From Bog-756 sp963756515 (lineage in GTDB: Bacteria > Actinomycetota > Acidimicrobiia > Acidimicrobiales > RAAP-2): a DNA stretch of 64,000 nt. How positions within the stretch are numbered: position 1 is the first letter of the stretch; every line of letters begins with the position of its first letter. The notes beneath the pieces are model-generated. The model had not been told where the DNA came from and did not search any database. It saw only the letters and a program-made list of their open reading frames with translations. The stretch lies in the NCBI GenBank assembly GCA_963756515.1, contig CAVWNV010000012.1, forward strand, positions 1 through 64,000, read 5' to 3'. The translations under genes and the position numbers were made by a program. Shown in pieces: positions 35,132 to 46,361 of the stretch.

Positions 35132-38100
35132 ATGCGCCTGATCGACAACATCAATGAGTTGCTCGGCGATGACCTGAAGGACGAGATCAAGCCAGGCTCG
35201 AAGCTCCGGATCGCGGCATCGACGTTCTCGATCTTCGCGTTCGAGGCGCTGAACGCAGGAGCTTGAGCAGATCAGCGAACTGGAGTTCATCTTCACCGCC
35301 CCGTCGTTCGTCGACGACGAAGGCGACGGACAAGCTCGCGCCGAAGGAGCGTCGGAGTTCTTCATCCCGAGCAGCCCGAAGCGGGAGTCGATCGCTTTAC
35401 GGCTCGGAGTTCGAGATCCGGCTGCGCAACAAGCTGACCCAGCGGGCGATCGCCCGCGAGTGCGCCGAATGGGTGCGCCAGCAAGGTCACGTTCCGGTCG
35501 AACCACACCGGCGCGCCGATGCAGCAGTTCGCCGTCGGTCGACGACACGGCCGCCTACATGCCGCTCCAGGGCTTCACGACCGCCGACCTCGGCTACGAG
35601 CGCGGGCAACGCGGTCTCGAACATCGTGCACCAAGCTCGACGAGGCCGCCGATGACGCGCGCAGTACCTCCAGCTCGTTCGACCAGATCTGGCACAACCC
35701 CGACGCAGCTCGACGACGTCACCGCAGACGGTCTACGACCACATCGCAAGCGTCTACGCCGAGAACTCCCGGCAGCGGATCTACTTCCTGATCCTGTACA
35801 ACCTGTTCAGCCGAGTTCCTCGAAGACATCAGCGAGGACGTGCTGCCGAACGACCGCACCGGCTACCAGGACACCGCAGATCTGGAAGAGCGCTCTACAA
35901 CTTCCAGACGGACGCCGCGACCGGCGATCATCAACAAGCTGGAGACCTACAACGGCTGCATCCTGGCCGACAGCGTCGGCCTGGGCAAGACATTCACTGC
36001 GCTTGCGGTCATCAAGTACTACGAGCTGCGCAACAAGTCCGTGCTGGTCCTCGCGCCGAAGAAGCTCGCCGACAACTGGACGAACTACAACGCCAACCTG
36101 ACGACCAACATCTTCGCTAGCGACCGATTCAACTACGACGTCCTCGCCCACACCGACCTCTCGCGCGACCGCGGCGAATCGCTGGGCATGCGCTGGACCG
36201 GGTCAACTGGGGCAACTACGACCTCGTCGTCATCGACGAGTCGCACAACTTCCGCAACGCCGACTACGCACAAGGATCGGGAGACCCGATATCAGCGGCT
36301 GATGCGCAAGGTCATCCGCGAGGGCGTGAAGACCAAGGTGCTGATGCTGTCGGCGACCCCGGTCAACAACCGGTTCAATGACCTGCAGCAACCAGCTCGC
36401 GCTCGCCTACGAGGGCGAGTCGGAGAACCTGGCGCCGAAGCTGAACATCTCGACCACGGTCGAGGAGGTCTTCCGCCAGGCACAGCGGGTGTTCAACGAG
36501 TGGTCCGAGCTGCCGCCGGAGGAGCGCACCGCCGACGCGATCCTTGCGATGCTCGACTTCGACTTCTTCGAGCTGCTCGACGCGGTGACCATCGCCCGAT
36601 CGCGCAAGCACATCCAGACCTTCTACGACACCACGGACATCGGCGCGTTCCCCGAGCGGCTAGCCCGCAGTCGATCCGCGCAGCCGCTCACCGACCTGCC
36701 CAGACGTGCCGACGTTCAACAAGATCTTCGAGCAGCTCCAGTCGCTTAACGCTGGCGGTCTACACGCCCGCTGGCCTACGTCTTCCCGAGCCGGCGCGAG
36801 CAAGTACGAGGAGCTCTACGACGTCACAGGCGGACGGCACGTCGCGGCGGATCCGGAACCTCGGGGCAGCCGGCCGCGAGCAGGGCCTGCAGAAGCTCAT
36901 GACCGTCAACCTGCTCAAGCGCCTGGAAAGCTCGGTCGAGGCGTTCCGGCTCACGCTGCGCCAAGATTGAGAGGCGACCGTCGGCGAGGCGCTCGAGGCC
37001 GATCGACACCCACGCCGCGCTCGGTCGGCCGACCTCGTCGCCGACGTTCATCGACCTCGAAGTTGACGACGACGACTTCGACGTCCCTGCAAGCGCGCAC
37101 GGTCGGCAAGAAGATCCAGATCGACCTCGCCGACATGGACGTCGAGTCATGGCACCGCGACCTGATCAACGACGCGCGATGTCATCCTGCGCGACCTGCT
37201 TGGATCGAGATGCGCAAGGTCACGCCCGAGCACGACCTCAAGCTCCAGCACGCTGAAGCGACTTCATCGCGGACAAGGTCCGACACCGATCAACCCGGGC
37301 AACACGCAAGGTTCTGATCTTCTCCGCCTTCGCCGACACGGCCGAGTACCTCTACCGCGAGCTCGCGCCGACACTCAAGCAGCACGGCTCGACACGCGCG
37401 CTGGTCACCGGCGGCAGGGCACGCCGCGAAGACGACGCTCGGCACAGGATACGACTTCCAGCAGACCCTCACACTGTTCTCGCCGCGGTCGAAGCAGCGT
37501 CACCTGGTCATGCCGAAGCGAGACCGGCGAGATCGACGTGCTCATCGGCACCGACTGTCATCAGCGAGGGCCAGAACCTCCAGGACTGCGACTACCTGGT
37601 CAACTACGACATCCACTGGAACCCGGTGCGGATCATCCAGCGGTTCGGCCGCATTGACCGCATCGGCTCGACCAACGAGCAGCATCCAGCTCGTGAACTT
37701 CTGGCCCGACATCTCCCTCGACGAGTACATCAACCTCAAGGAGCGCGTCGAGAACCGCATGGTGATCGCCGACGTCGCCGGCGACCGGCGACGACAACGT
37801 GCTCACGCTCGAAGAGCAGCGACACGGCCTTCCGCAAGGAGCAGCTCCGCAAGCTCCAGGACGAGGTCATCGAGCTGGAGGACGTCCGGACCGGCGTCTC
37901 GATCACCGACCTCGGCCTCAACGACTTCCGCATGGACCTGCTCGGCTACATCAAGGAGTACGGCGACCTGGCCGCTGCCCCGAAGGGCCTGCACGCCGTC
38001 GTACCCGCCGACCCGAGCAAGGGCCTGCAGCCCGGCGTGCTCTTCGCGCTGCGAAACATCAACGCCGACGAGACCATCAACCGCGGCAACCGCCTTCACC

Positions 38101-38450
38101 CCCACTACCTCGTCTACCTCGACGACGACGGCAAGGTCATCGCCGACCACACCGAGGTGAAGCACCTGCTCGACCTGATCCGCGCCGGATGCCGCAACCA
38201 CGACGAACCGGTCTGGCGAAGTGTACCCGCGTCTTCAACGCCGCCACCAGCGACGGCGCCGAGATGGGCGAAGTACTCCGACCTGCTGACCGCGGCGATC
38301 CGCTCGATGATCGACGTGAACGAGGAGCGGGACATCGACAGCCTGTTCAGCCGCCGGACGCACCACCGCGCTCGTCCAGACCATCGCCGGGCTCGACGAC
38401 TTCGAGCTGATCGCATTCCTCGCCATCGTCGAGGAACTCGCCGATGGCTA
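35132..38450 (+). pseudogene. PLD-like/SNF2 helicase of a defence cluster, many frameshifts
   Basis: Reading across frames gives one protein of about 1,080 aa. The N terminus (KLRIAASTFSIFAFEAL, ELEFIFTAPSF) looks like the phospholipase-D-like domain that precedes some helicases. SNF2-type motifs follow: Walker A LADSVGLGKTFTALAVIKYY, DESH box YDLVVIDESHNFRNADY, motif III VLMLSATPVNNRFNDL, and motif VI QRFGRIDRIGSTNE. The C-terminal end is DFELIAFLAIVEELADG. At least twenty frame changes are needed, nearly all single-base insertions, with hardly any loss of conserved residues. The start has GGAGG 9 nt upstream. It would translocate on DNA for the linked type III system. It is not functional as sequenced. 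Confidence 0.75.
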
Positions 38451-38453
38451 AGC

Positions 38454-39159
38454 ATGACTGGGCCCGTATTGTTCCGGTGGCCTGCCAGCAGCCGCTTTCG
38501 GCCGCGCCGTGCCCAAAGACCAAGTTCTACGAGCATGGCAAAGTTCGACCGCGTGCTCGGGAGAAGTTCATCGACGACATCCAGCGCATCACCTGGGCCT
38601 ACAAGCTTGCCGACGACGACCATCCAGCTTCCCGGCAATGCCGACGTACCTGAGATCCAGGTCTTCACGATTGAAACCAAGGGCGGCGACGTCGCCGACG
38701 ATGTCTTGACCGCGATCGACAAGATCCGTGCACTTTCCGATGATCTTCGAGATCGCCGAGACACCGAGACGGATTCGCATGGTCGCCGCACACAAGACCC
38801 TCGCCGGGGTTACGCCCAAGGTCGGGGCCGTACTTCACGACCGAGTGGCAACCGGCCGACGCACCCCGCGGTCCATTGCCCACTGCGGTGGATCTGTCGA
38901 GCCTCTACGAGGCGATTCTTATCTCCCTGCTACCGATGCAAGCGCGAGTCGGCGAGACGGTGTCAGAGCGTTGCCGACAGAATGAACCAGGTCCGCAAGC
39001 TCGAGCGCGAAGATCGCCGCGCTGGAAAGGAAGCTGCGGACCGAGCCGCAACTCAATCGCAAGTTCGAACTACGCACGCAACTCGAGCGGTGCACCACCG
39101 CGCTCGCCGAGCTGACTGACCCGTGCCCAGTAGCAAAGGATGACTGTGGAGAAGCTTAA
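38454..39159 (+). pseudogene. DUF4391 protein, frameshifted
   Basis: The gene starts at ATG 38,454, immediately after the helicase stop. Pieces in three frames are MTGPVLFRWPASSRF, KTKFYEHGKVR, REKFIDDIQRITWAYKLADD, VPEIQVFTIETKGGD, RIRMVAAHKTLAGVTPKVG, and VDLSSLYEAILISLLP. This order is that of DUF4391, a family of about 230 aa usually placed between a helicase and a type III methyltransferase. The ETKGG segment could belong to a nuclease-like core, but this is speculative. The end overlaps the start of mod. Confidence 0.68.
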
Positions 39160-41163
39160 GATGCACTCGCCGGACCTGACCGAGCGGAACATCGACAAGA
39201 TCGCCGAACTTTTCCCCTCGGCCATCACCGAAGAACTGGACGACGCCGGCAACCCGATTCGGGCGGTCGACTTTGACTTGCTGCGCCAGGAACTCTCCGA
39301 CCACGTCGTTGAGGGCCCGCAGGAGCGCTACCAGCTCGACTGGCCTGGAAAGCGCGCCGCCGCCTTCACTGCGAACGCTCCCATTGCTCAAGACTCTCCG
39401 GCCGGTTCGCGAGGAGTCGGTTGATTCGACACCACACGAGAACCTCTTCATCGAGGGCGACAACCTGGAGGCGCTGAAGCTTCTCCAGGAGTCGTATCTC
39501 GGCAAGGTCAAGCTCATCTACATCGATCCGCCATACAACACTGGCGGACGACTTCGATCTACGAGGATGACTTCGCCGAATCGAACGCCGAATATCTGGA
39601 ACGCTCAGGCCAGACGAACGGAGTCCGGAGATCGGCTTGTCGCCAATCCGGACTCCAATGGGCGCTTCCACTCCGACTGGCTCGAGCATGATGTACCCCC
39701 GTCTCAAGCTCGCCCGCAATCTGCTTGCCGAGGACGGGGTCATCTTCGTGTCGATCGACGATGCAGAGAGCGCTAACTTGAAGATCCTCCTTGACGAGGT
39801 TTTCGGCCGCCAGAATTTCCTCGACACGATAGCGGTTGAAATGTCGACTACGTCGGGCCGAAGACAGTCAATGCCCAGCAAGGCACGATCGTCAAGAACG
39901 TCGAAATTCGTCCACGTCTACAAGCGATCCCCGGGCTTCGATACGATCAGACACACCCCACTGCTGGATGGCATTGACGACTACGACACTCACTATTCGA
40001 TCTGGCTGAATGACGACGGCACTCTCGGCTCTCTCGGAGATATGCTGCTCGCGGACGCCCTAGTGGGGGCTGACATTCGGCGATTTGGCCTTGATACGAA
40101 GTCCGGCTTCAGTGTAAACGCTATGAGCAAACTCATCGATTTGTCGGACGCGGCTCTCGAGTTCGTAAATGCGAATCTGGACCGTATCGCTCGTATCGAC
40201 AGGGCCCCGGTCTCCGCCCGTGGGTGCTCTACCGAGGTCAATCATTGGGAGCTTTTTGAGGCCGACCATCGAACATACCGGTTGACCACATTACAGAATG
40301 GTACGCTCCAAGCGCTAATTCCGCTGGCGCTTAACTACCGGATGTCCGACGACTACAAACCTCGTTTCGGCCGCACTGTGATTCGCGGTGACTTGTGGAA
40401 AGGCTTCCACCAGGACATGGGAAACGTGGGCAAGGAGGGCGGGACCCCATTCTCAAACGGAAAGAAGCCGGTCCGTCTCATTAAGCAGCTCATGCGATGG
40501 GCGAACAATACCAACAGCGGGATCGTTCTCGACTTCTTTGCGGGCTCTGGCTCCACAGCCCAAGCTGTGATGGAAGCGAATGCCGAAGACGGTGGCCATC
40601 GGCGATTTATCCTTGTCCAGCTGGATGAGATCCCCGACGAGAAGTCCGAGGTTGCGATCGCAGGATTTGAGACCATCGCCGCGCTATCCCGAGAACGGCT
40701 GCGGCGAGCGGCCGCCCAGATCCATGAACGCCTTGATCCGTCGGGCCCGGCAGTGGATCTCGGCTTTCGCGCGATGCGAATCGATTCGACGAACATGTGC
40801 GACGTTGGCCGGAGCGCGGACGACCTAGTTCAAGCATCGCTGACTGAAGCAATCGATGGCATCAAGCCTGACCGATCCGGCGAAGACTTACTATTTCAGG
40901 TCCTTCTCAATTGGGGCCTCGACCTATCGATCTCGATCTCACTCGAATTGAACGACGGACGTGAATTGTTCGCAGTGGGTGACGATGCGTTGATTGCCTG
41001 CTTCACCCACGATGTGAGCAACTCGGTCGTCGAATTCATGGCGAAGCGACATCCGCTTCTGGCAGTCTTCCGTGACTCCGGCTTTGCCGACGACGCGGCT
41101 CGGATCAACGCCGGGCAAATCTTCCGCGAACTGTCACCGCAGACCGAATTGCGGGCGATCTGA
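39140..41163 (+). pseudogene. mod: type III restriction-modification methyltransferase (Mod), 5' part frameshifted
   Basis: This is a beta-class adenine-N6 methyltransferase. The order is motif IV (KVKLIYIDPPYNTG), a target-recognition region of about 250 aa, then motif I (IVLDFFAGSGSTAQAVMEAN) and the C-terminal SAM region. The N terminus MHSPDLTERNIDKIAELFPS and FIEGDNLEALKLLQESYLGK is typical of type III Mod. Frame changes lie near 39,390, 39,545 and 39,690. From 39,700 to the stop at 41,163 the frame is clean for about 490 codons. Mod recognises the asymmetric target and methylates one strand. It is followed 4 nt later by res. Confidence 0.85.
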
Positions 41164-41167
41164 AGCC

Positions 41168-44100
41168 ATGAAGCTCCAGTTCAAGGTCCAGGAGTACCAA
41201 TCAGAGGCGGTCGACGCGGTCGTCAACGTCTTCGCCGGACAACCGTGCGCCGATGGCGTTAAGTACCGGATCGACCCCGGCATAGGGGCGGCACAGATGT
41301 TGTTAGAGGATGCCGGATTGCGTAACGCGGAGGTCGCACTGAACCAGCCACAGCTCCTCAGCAACGTTCAGGCCGTTCAGCAGGCGAGCGGCCTCAAACT
41401 CTCGAAGGACATGGCGAAGTCACCGGCTGCACCCATCAACCTCGACGTCGAGATGGAGACCGGCACAGGCAAGACCTACGTATACACGAAGACGATCATG
41501 GAGCTGCACAGGCGCTACGGATGGTCGAAGTACATCGTAGTGGTGCCGTAGCATCGCCATCCGCGAGGGCGTGGCAAAGTCGTTCGACATCACCGCCGAG
41601 CACTTTCAGCAGCTCTACGGCACCAAGCCGCGGACCTTCGTCTACAACTCTTCGCGCCTGCACGAGGTAGAGCGGTTTTCATCCGACTCGGGCGTGCAGG
41701 TGATGATCATCAATATCCAAGCCTTCAATGCCACCGGCTCGGAAGCCCGTCGCATTTACGAGGTGCTGGACGATTTCCAGTCCCGAAGGCCGATCGACGT
41801 GATCGCTGCGAATCGGCCGATCCTCATCATCGATGAACCACAGAAGATCGAGGGCGATGGAAAGAAGCCGTCGAAGTCACTCGAAGCGCTTGGCCGTTTC
41901 AACTCTCTTTTCGCACTGCGTTACTCGGCCACCCACAAAATTGAGCGAACTAAGGTGCACCGACTCGACGCGATCGACGCGTACAACAAGAAGCTGGTGA
42001 AGAAGATCGCCGTGCGAGGCATCACCGTCAAGGGACTCGCGGGCAGCACCGCGTACATGTACGTAGACGGACTTGAAGTAGGTAAGGGGTCGGACTTCCC
42101 GAAGGCGCGGGTCGAGCTCGAGGTGCAGACCAAAGGCGGCCCCATCATTCGCAAGACAATGCGCGTGCAGAAGGGATCCCGACCTCCATGACCTTGCCGG
42201 GGGGATCGAGGCATACAAGGACCTTGTCGTCATCGACGTCGATGCCAACCGAGACATCGTCGAGCTGAGCAACGGCGACGTCCTCGTAGCTGGACAGCTC
42301 TCCGACGGGAGCGATGTTACCGAAGACTCAAAACGTCGCATCCAGATCCGCGAGGTCATCCGTGCCCACCTGGACAAGGAGCGAGAGCTGTACCCACAAG
42401 GAATCAAGGTTCTCTCGCTCTTCTTCATCGACGAGGTCGCCAAGTATCGCGACTACAGCCGTGAGGACACTCTCGGGGAGTATGCACGCTTCTTCGAGGA
42501 GGAGTACGACGCACTCGTGGCCGACTTCCTCGGGCAGCTCGATCTCGATGAGGCATCCGCGACGTACCGGAAGCACTTGGAGTCGATCCCGGTGAACCTC
42601 ACGCACGAGGGGTACTTCTCGATCGACAAGAAGACCGGGGCACAGCATTGATGGTTCGATCAAGAAGGTTGGCGAGATGGCAGGTCAGTCTGACGACATC
42701 GACGCCTATGACCTGATCCTCAAGAACAAGGAGCAGTTGTTGTCCTTCGAGGAGCCAGTGCGATTCATCTGGTCGCACTCAGCGCTGCGAGAGGGATGGG
42801 ACAACCCCAACGTATTCGTGATGGGCATGCTCAAGAAGAGCGACAATACCGACCACGCGTCGTCAGGAGATCGGACGTGGCTTACGCCTCGCAGTAGACC
42901 AGCATGGCGAGCGCATGGACAATCCCGTCACCGTTCACGACATCAACGAGTTGACCGTGGTGACCGACGAGTCGTACACGGCGTTCGTCACCGCGCTCCA
43001 GAAGGAGATCGTCGAGTCGCTCGCCACCCGACCGCGCAAGGCGACCCCCGAGTTCTTCGAGGGCAAGATCGTCGAATTGGTCGACACTGGTGAGAAGGTT
43101 GCCATCACACTCGACCAGGCCAGGCAATTGCAGTACTGGCTGACAACTAATGGCTTCATCGACTACGAGCAGCACCTCACCGAGAAGTGGTTGACCCGGT
43201 CGGACAAGGATGTTCCGCCGATGCCCGCAGGACTGAACCAGTTTCGAGACCAACTTGTTGGCGTTGATCGACTCGCTCAATCTCGACTCTTCCGTTGCCG
43301 TCGGATGGTCGCAAACCAAAGCGCATCCCGTTGAATGAGGCGAACTTTGCGAAGAAGGAGTTCCAGGAGCTGTGGAGTCGCATCAACCACAAAGCCGTTT
43401 ACCAGGTCGAGTTCGACTCGCAGGAACTAATCAACAACTGTGTCGGAACCCTCGACAAATCACTCAACGTGTCCACCATGCAGTACGTCGTGGAGAAGGG
43501 CGTCCAACTCGACGTGCTCGATGAGGAGCAGCTCGCGGTCGGGGAAGGATTCAAAGTCACGGCGAGCAAGATCGAAGAATCTACCCTTAGCGCTGGGCTC
43601 CACGGTCGAGTACGACCTTCTGGGTGAGGTCGCGGAGAAGACCCAGCTCACCCGCCGGACGTGCGCTGCGATCCTCACCGGCGTTGGACCGACGACCTTC
43701 GCCAAGTTTAGGGGAAACCCGGAGCAGTTCATCACCGAGGCCGCCCGCCTCATCAATGAGCAAAAGGCGACCGTGATCGTCGAGCACCTCGCGTACGACC
43801 CGCTCGACGATCGGTACGACTCGTCGATCTTCACTGAAAATCAGACGGCGCAAGACTTCTCCAAGGCGGGCGACAAACTCAAGAAGTGTGTTTACGAGTA
43901 CGTCGTCACCGACTCAAACGTCGAACGTTCATTTGTCACGGACCTTGACGTCAGTGAAGAGGTCGTTGTCTACACGAAACTTCCTCGTGGATTCTTCATA
44001 CCCACTCCAGTTGGTGACTACAACCCAGACTGGGCAATCGCCTTCAAGGAGGGAACGGTCCGGCACGTTTACTTCGTCGCCGAGACCAAGGGGTCAATGT

Positions 44101-44252
44101 CGACTCTCCAACTCAAGGGCGTCGAGGAGGCGAAGGTCGAGTGCGCCCGTAAGTTCTTCCAGTCGCTCAACGAGAGTGTCGACACAAACCAAGTGATGTA
44201 CAACGTCGTCTCCGACTACAGCGCGTTACTTCAGCTCGTAGGAACGCAATGA
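41168..44252 (+). pseudogene. res: type III restriction enzyme subunit Res, frameshifted
   Basis: The reconstructed protein is about 1,025 aa: start MKLQFKVQEYQSEAVDAVVN (Q-motif-like), Walker A DVEMETGTGKTYVYTKTI, the type III-specific DEPQ box ILIIDEPQKIEG, SALREGWDNPNVFVMGML (motif V) and QEIGRGLRLAVDQHGERM (motif VI). The C-terminal PD-ExK nuclease is NPDWAIAFKEGTVRHVYFVA, then ETKGS. Frame changes occur near 41,550, 42,180, 42,648, 42,860, 43,265, 43,315 and 43,598, again mostly +1. All catalytic motifs survive. With Mod it would cut unmodified invading DNA after ATP-driven sliding. Confidence 0.87.
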
Positions 44253-44482
44253 CTCCCATCAGACAGGTCCCATGGTAGATGTATGCCACAGAATCACCCG
44301 GCCACACTGCCTGGTCGATCGGGTCTGCTGAGGGTTCAGTTGCAGCCCCTAGCCCTCTGCTACTTGGCAACCCAGAGCGAGACGAACTGCGTGCCGACAG
44401 TGTCCACGGCAGCGAACCACTCCGGAAAGGCGCCCGACTGATTGGTGGCCAGCCAGGTCACAGTGACTCAGCCTCAGCCGAG
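44253..44482. other. convergent intergenic region, no gene seen
   Basis: The region lies between the convergent ends of res (plus) and the HIT gene (minus). No supported frame or clear hairpin is seen. Confidence 0.4.
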
Positions 44483-44939
44483 TCAGTCCCAATCAGGGGG
44501 AAGCTTCAAGAGTGGGCGCAGTCTTTCGCTGATGACATCGGTCTCGGCCACTGATTCCTCGTCGACGTGTCCCCACTCCGTACCACCCTCCGGCAGAGTC
44601 CCCGCGACATGGAAGTGGACATGCGGTATTTCCTGATGAGCAGGAACGCCGTTGTTCTGCCAAACAGCGAGACCCTCTGTTTTGTACGCGTCGGTGATGG
44701 CTTGTCCGGAGCCGATCACCAGGGTCATGATCGCCGAACCTTCTTGGGGTTCGAGATCGAGAAGGGTTGGGCGGTGGGCGATAGGAATCACAAGTACGTG
44801 ACCAATGCCCCTCTGTACCCCGTGCGACGAGAGCAGCTACAACTGCATCTCTGTACAGCACCGTAAACGGTCTCCTGCCCGACAGGTAGTCACAAAATGC
44901 ACACCCGTTGGTTCCGGGCACATCAATCGAGCTCGTCAC
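44483..44939 (-). pseudogene. HIT-family nucleotide hydrolase, one frameshift; third gene of the Thoeris operon
   Basis: The N-terminal frame starts CAFCDYLSGRRPFTVLYRD, the usual zinc-binding start of HIT proteins. The rest is in another frame: GHVLVIPIAHRPTLLDL, GLAVWQNNGVPAHQEIPHVH, and the histidine triad HVHFHVAG. The frame changes near 44,820. Corrected length is about 150 aa, normal for the family. GTG at 44,939 overlaps the stop of the TM-macro gene (GTGA), so the gene belongs to the TIR/macro operon. HIT enzymes split nucleotide phosphoanhydride or phosphoramidate bonds; here one could remove the ADP-ribose-type signal. That role is my inference. Confidence 0.72.
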
Positions 44940-45802
44940 GACAGAGTCAGCGATTTGAGGAATGCCTGGAGTTCGAGCATATCCAAGTCTTGAACAAGTT
45001 CGGACCTCACCACAATGTTCAATCCCTCATTGACCTTCCGGTGGCGCGAGGCAAACATGTACGACAGGGCAATTACTCGGATTGAGTCTTGGGCGGGGAA
45101 CTCTTGCTCGATTCGCGATTGCCCGCCACCGATCACTCCAATCGAGACGGGGTCCCCATTGGACACCGCACGGACTTCGTCCCAGAGGCAGTTCAAGCTT
45201 TTCCATATGCCCTCGACCGTCGCCTGGGCCTCATGCCTCTCATCCATCGTCGTGTAGGCGACACAAAAGTAGCACTTGCCATCGTGCCGAACGGTGGCCA
45301 CGGTGCCAACCTCGTAGGCCGTCTGCTTGCCACGAGGGCGGGTGCCGGGAGCAAATTCACGGACGGTGGAGTACCTAGCCAATGCTCCATTGAGATCATT
45401 CTCGAGGGCATCCCTGTCATCGGAGTAGACCAGCTTGAGGAACTGACCCTGGACGCTCCTCTCGCTGATGATGTCGGGAATCTCCGTATCGAAGGTGTCG
45501 GTCATACCGATCACGAGATTTCCCTGTCCTTCGAAGAGATCACCTTCGACAATGCGTATCGCGGTCTTCGGCGACTTGAACGACTGGCCGACCGGGCGCG
45601 GCCATGCGCCAAAGACGGCATAGGCGGCAGAGACGATCAGGACGAGGACACTGACAGCCACGCGCTGGTGCGCAAGGATGCTCGGGAAGATCGCAAACAG
45701 GAGTCCTAGTACGACAGAGGATGCACCAATCGCCGTGAAGAACTTCGTGGCGAGCTTGGCGTAGAACCTGCGCCTGCCGAGATCCCGCCGGATAGACGTC
45801 AG
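44936..45802 (-). CDS. thsA: Thoeris type II effector ThsA-like (TM + macro domain)
   Basis: This is a 288-aa protein with two N-terminal transmembrane helices (KFFTAIGASSVVLGLLFAIF and VAVSVLVLIVSAAYAVFGAW) and a C-terminal macro-like domain: AIRIVEGDLFEGQGNLVIGM, TDTFDTEIPDII, YEVGTVATVRHDGKCYFCVA, and SIGVIGGGQSRIEQ. From memory of the family, this TM-macro architecture beside a TIR gene is type II Thoeris. There the macro domain binds an ADP-ribose conjugate made by the TIR enzyme and the membrane part then kills the infected cell. I place the start at CTG 45,802 because it overlaps the thsB stop (CTGA) and no better start codon follows; the ATG-started frame to 45,874 lies inside thsB. 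It is intact. Confidence 0.82.
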   Translation of the reverse strand: MTSIRRDLGRRRFYAKLATKFFTAIGASSVVLGLLFAIFPSILAHQRVAVSVLVLIVSAAYAVFGAWPRPVGQSFKSPKTAIRIVEGDLFEGQGNLVIGMTDTFDTEIPDIISERSVQGQFLKLVYSDDRDALENDLNGALARYSTVREFAPGTRPRGKQTAYEVGTVATVRHDGKCYFCVAYTTMDERHEAQATVEGIWKSLNCLWDEVRAVSNGDPVSIGVIGGGQSRIEQEFPAQDSIRVIALSYMFASRHRKVNEGLNIVVRSELVQDLDMLELQAFLKSLTLS

Positions 45803-46314
45803 GTGTCCATCCCGAGGTCTTTGTACACGCTGGGGTTGTACTGATACGGGCCCGTGTCTGTCGACTTGGCCCATCTCGGGACCCAGTCATCAAGCGCGAA
45901 CTGGATGACCTTTACCTGGAATGACACGGACAGCGTGAGGTAGTCGGCGTCAAGGAACCGCTGGGGGATGAAAGCCTTGTCGACCTTCCGATCCCCGTCC
46001 AGGTTGGCTACCACGACCGGAAGGTTGAGCTTCGCAATCGTCTCGATCTCGTAATAGAGGAACGAGGAGGACTTCGCTGCCTTGGTCTTGCACTGAGCAC
46101 TGCCAAGAACGATGACTTGCTTGGTGTTCGCCAGTCGCTCCCGCAGCTTGCGACGAATAGTTTCAGGCTGGCTCGTGTCGAGCGCCTCGTTGAGATCGTG
46201 GGCATTGTGGAAGTCGAACTCGAACTTGTCGTTTTCGCACCACGCCGTCATCAATCGGTAGTACTTGATGTCTTCACTCGCGAACGCCACATACGTCTTG
46301 TTCCGGTAGCTCAT
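45799..46314 (-). CDS. thsB: Thoeris TIR-domain protein ThsB
   Basis: This is a 171-aa single-domain TIR protein of the DUF1863/ThsB type: MSYRNKTYVAFASEDIKYYR, LMTAWCENDKFEFDFHNAHD, SQPETIRRKLRERLANTKQV, and FLYYEIETIAKLNLPVVVAN. The Glu in YYEIETI is in the position of the NADase catalytic residue. ATG 46,314 has AAGGAG 5-7 nt upstream; a TTG one codon earlier is less likely. It would sense phage infection and convert NAD+ into a signal nucleotide for ThsA. It is first in the operon thsB-thsA-HIT and divergent from the NERD gene. No damage is seen. Confidence 0.87.
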   Translation of the reverse strand: MSYRNKTYVAFASEDIKYYRLMTAWCENDKFEFDFHNAHDLNEALDTSQPETIRRKLRERLANTKQVIVLGSAQCKTKAAKSSSFLYYEIETIAKLNLPVVVANLDGDRKVDKAFIPQRFLDADYLTLSVSFQVKVIQFALDDWVPRWAKSTDTGPYQYNPSVYKDLGMDT

Positions 46315-46361
46315 CAACGCTCCTTAGGTGCGATTCCGCCTCCCGGAATGGTAGCCCTCCG

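Noticed and set aside
35132..38450. Programmed frameshifting as explanation for the helicase
   Set aside because: Far too many shifts without slippery sequences, and shifts at unrelated contexts. Error or decay is simpler.
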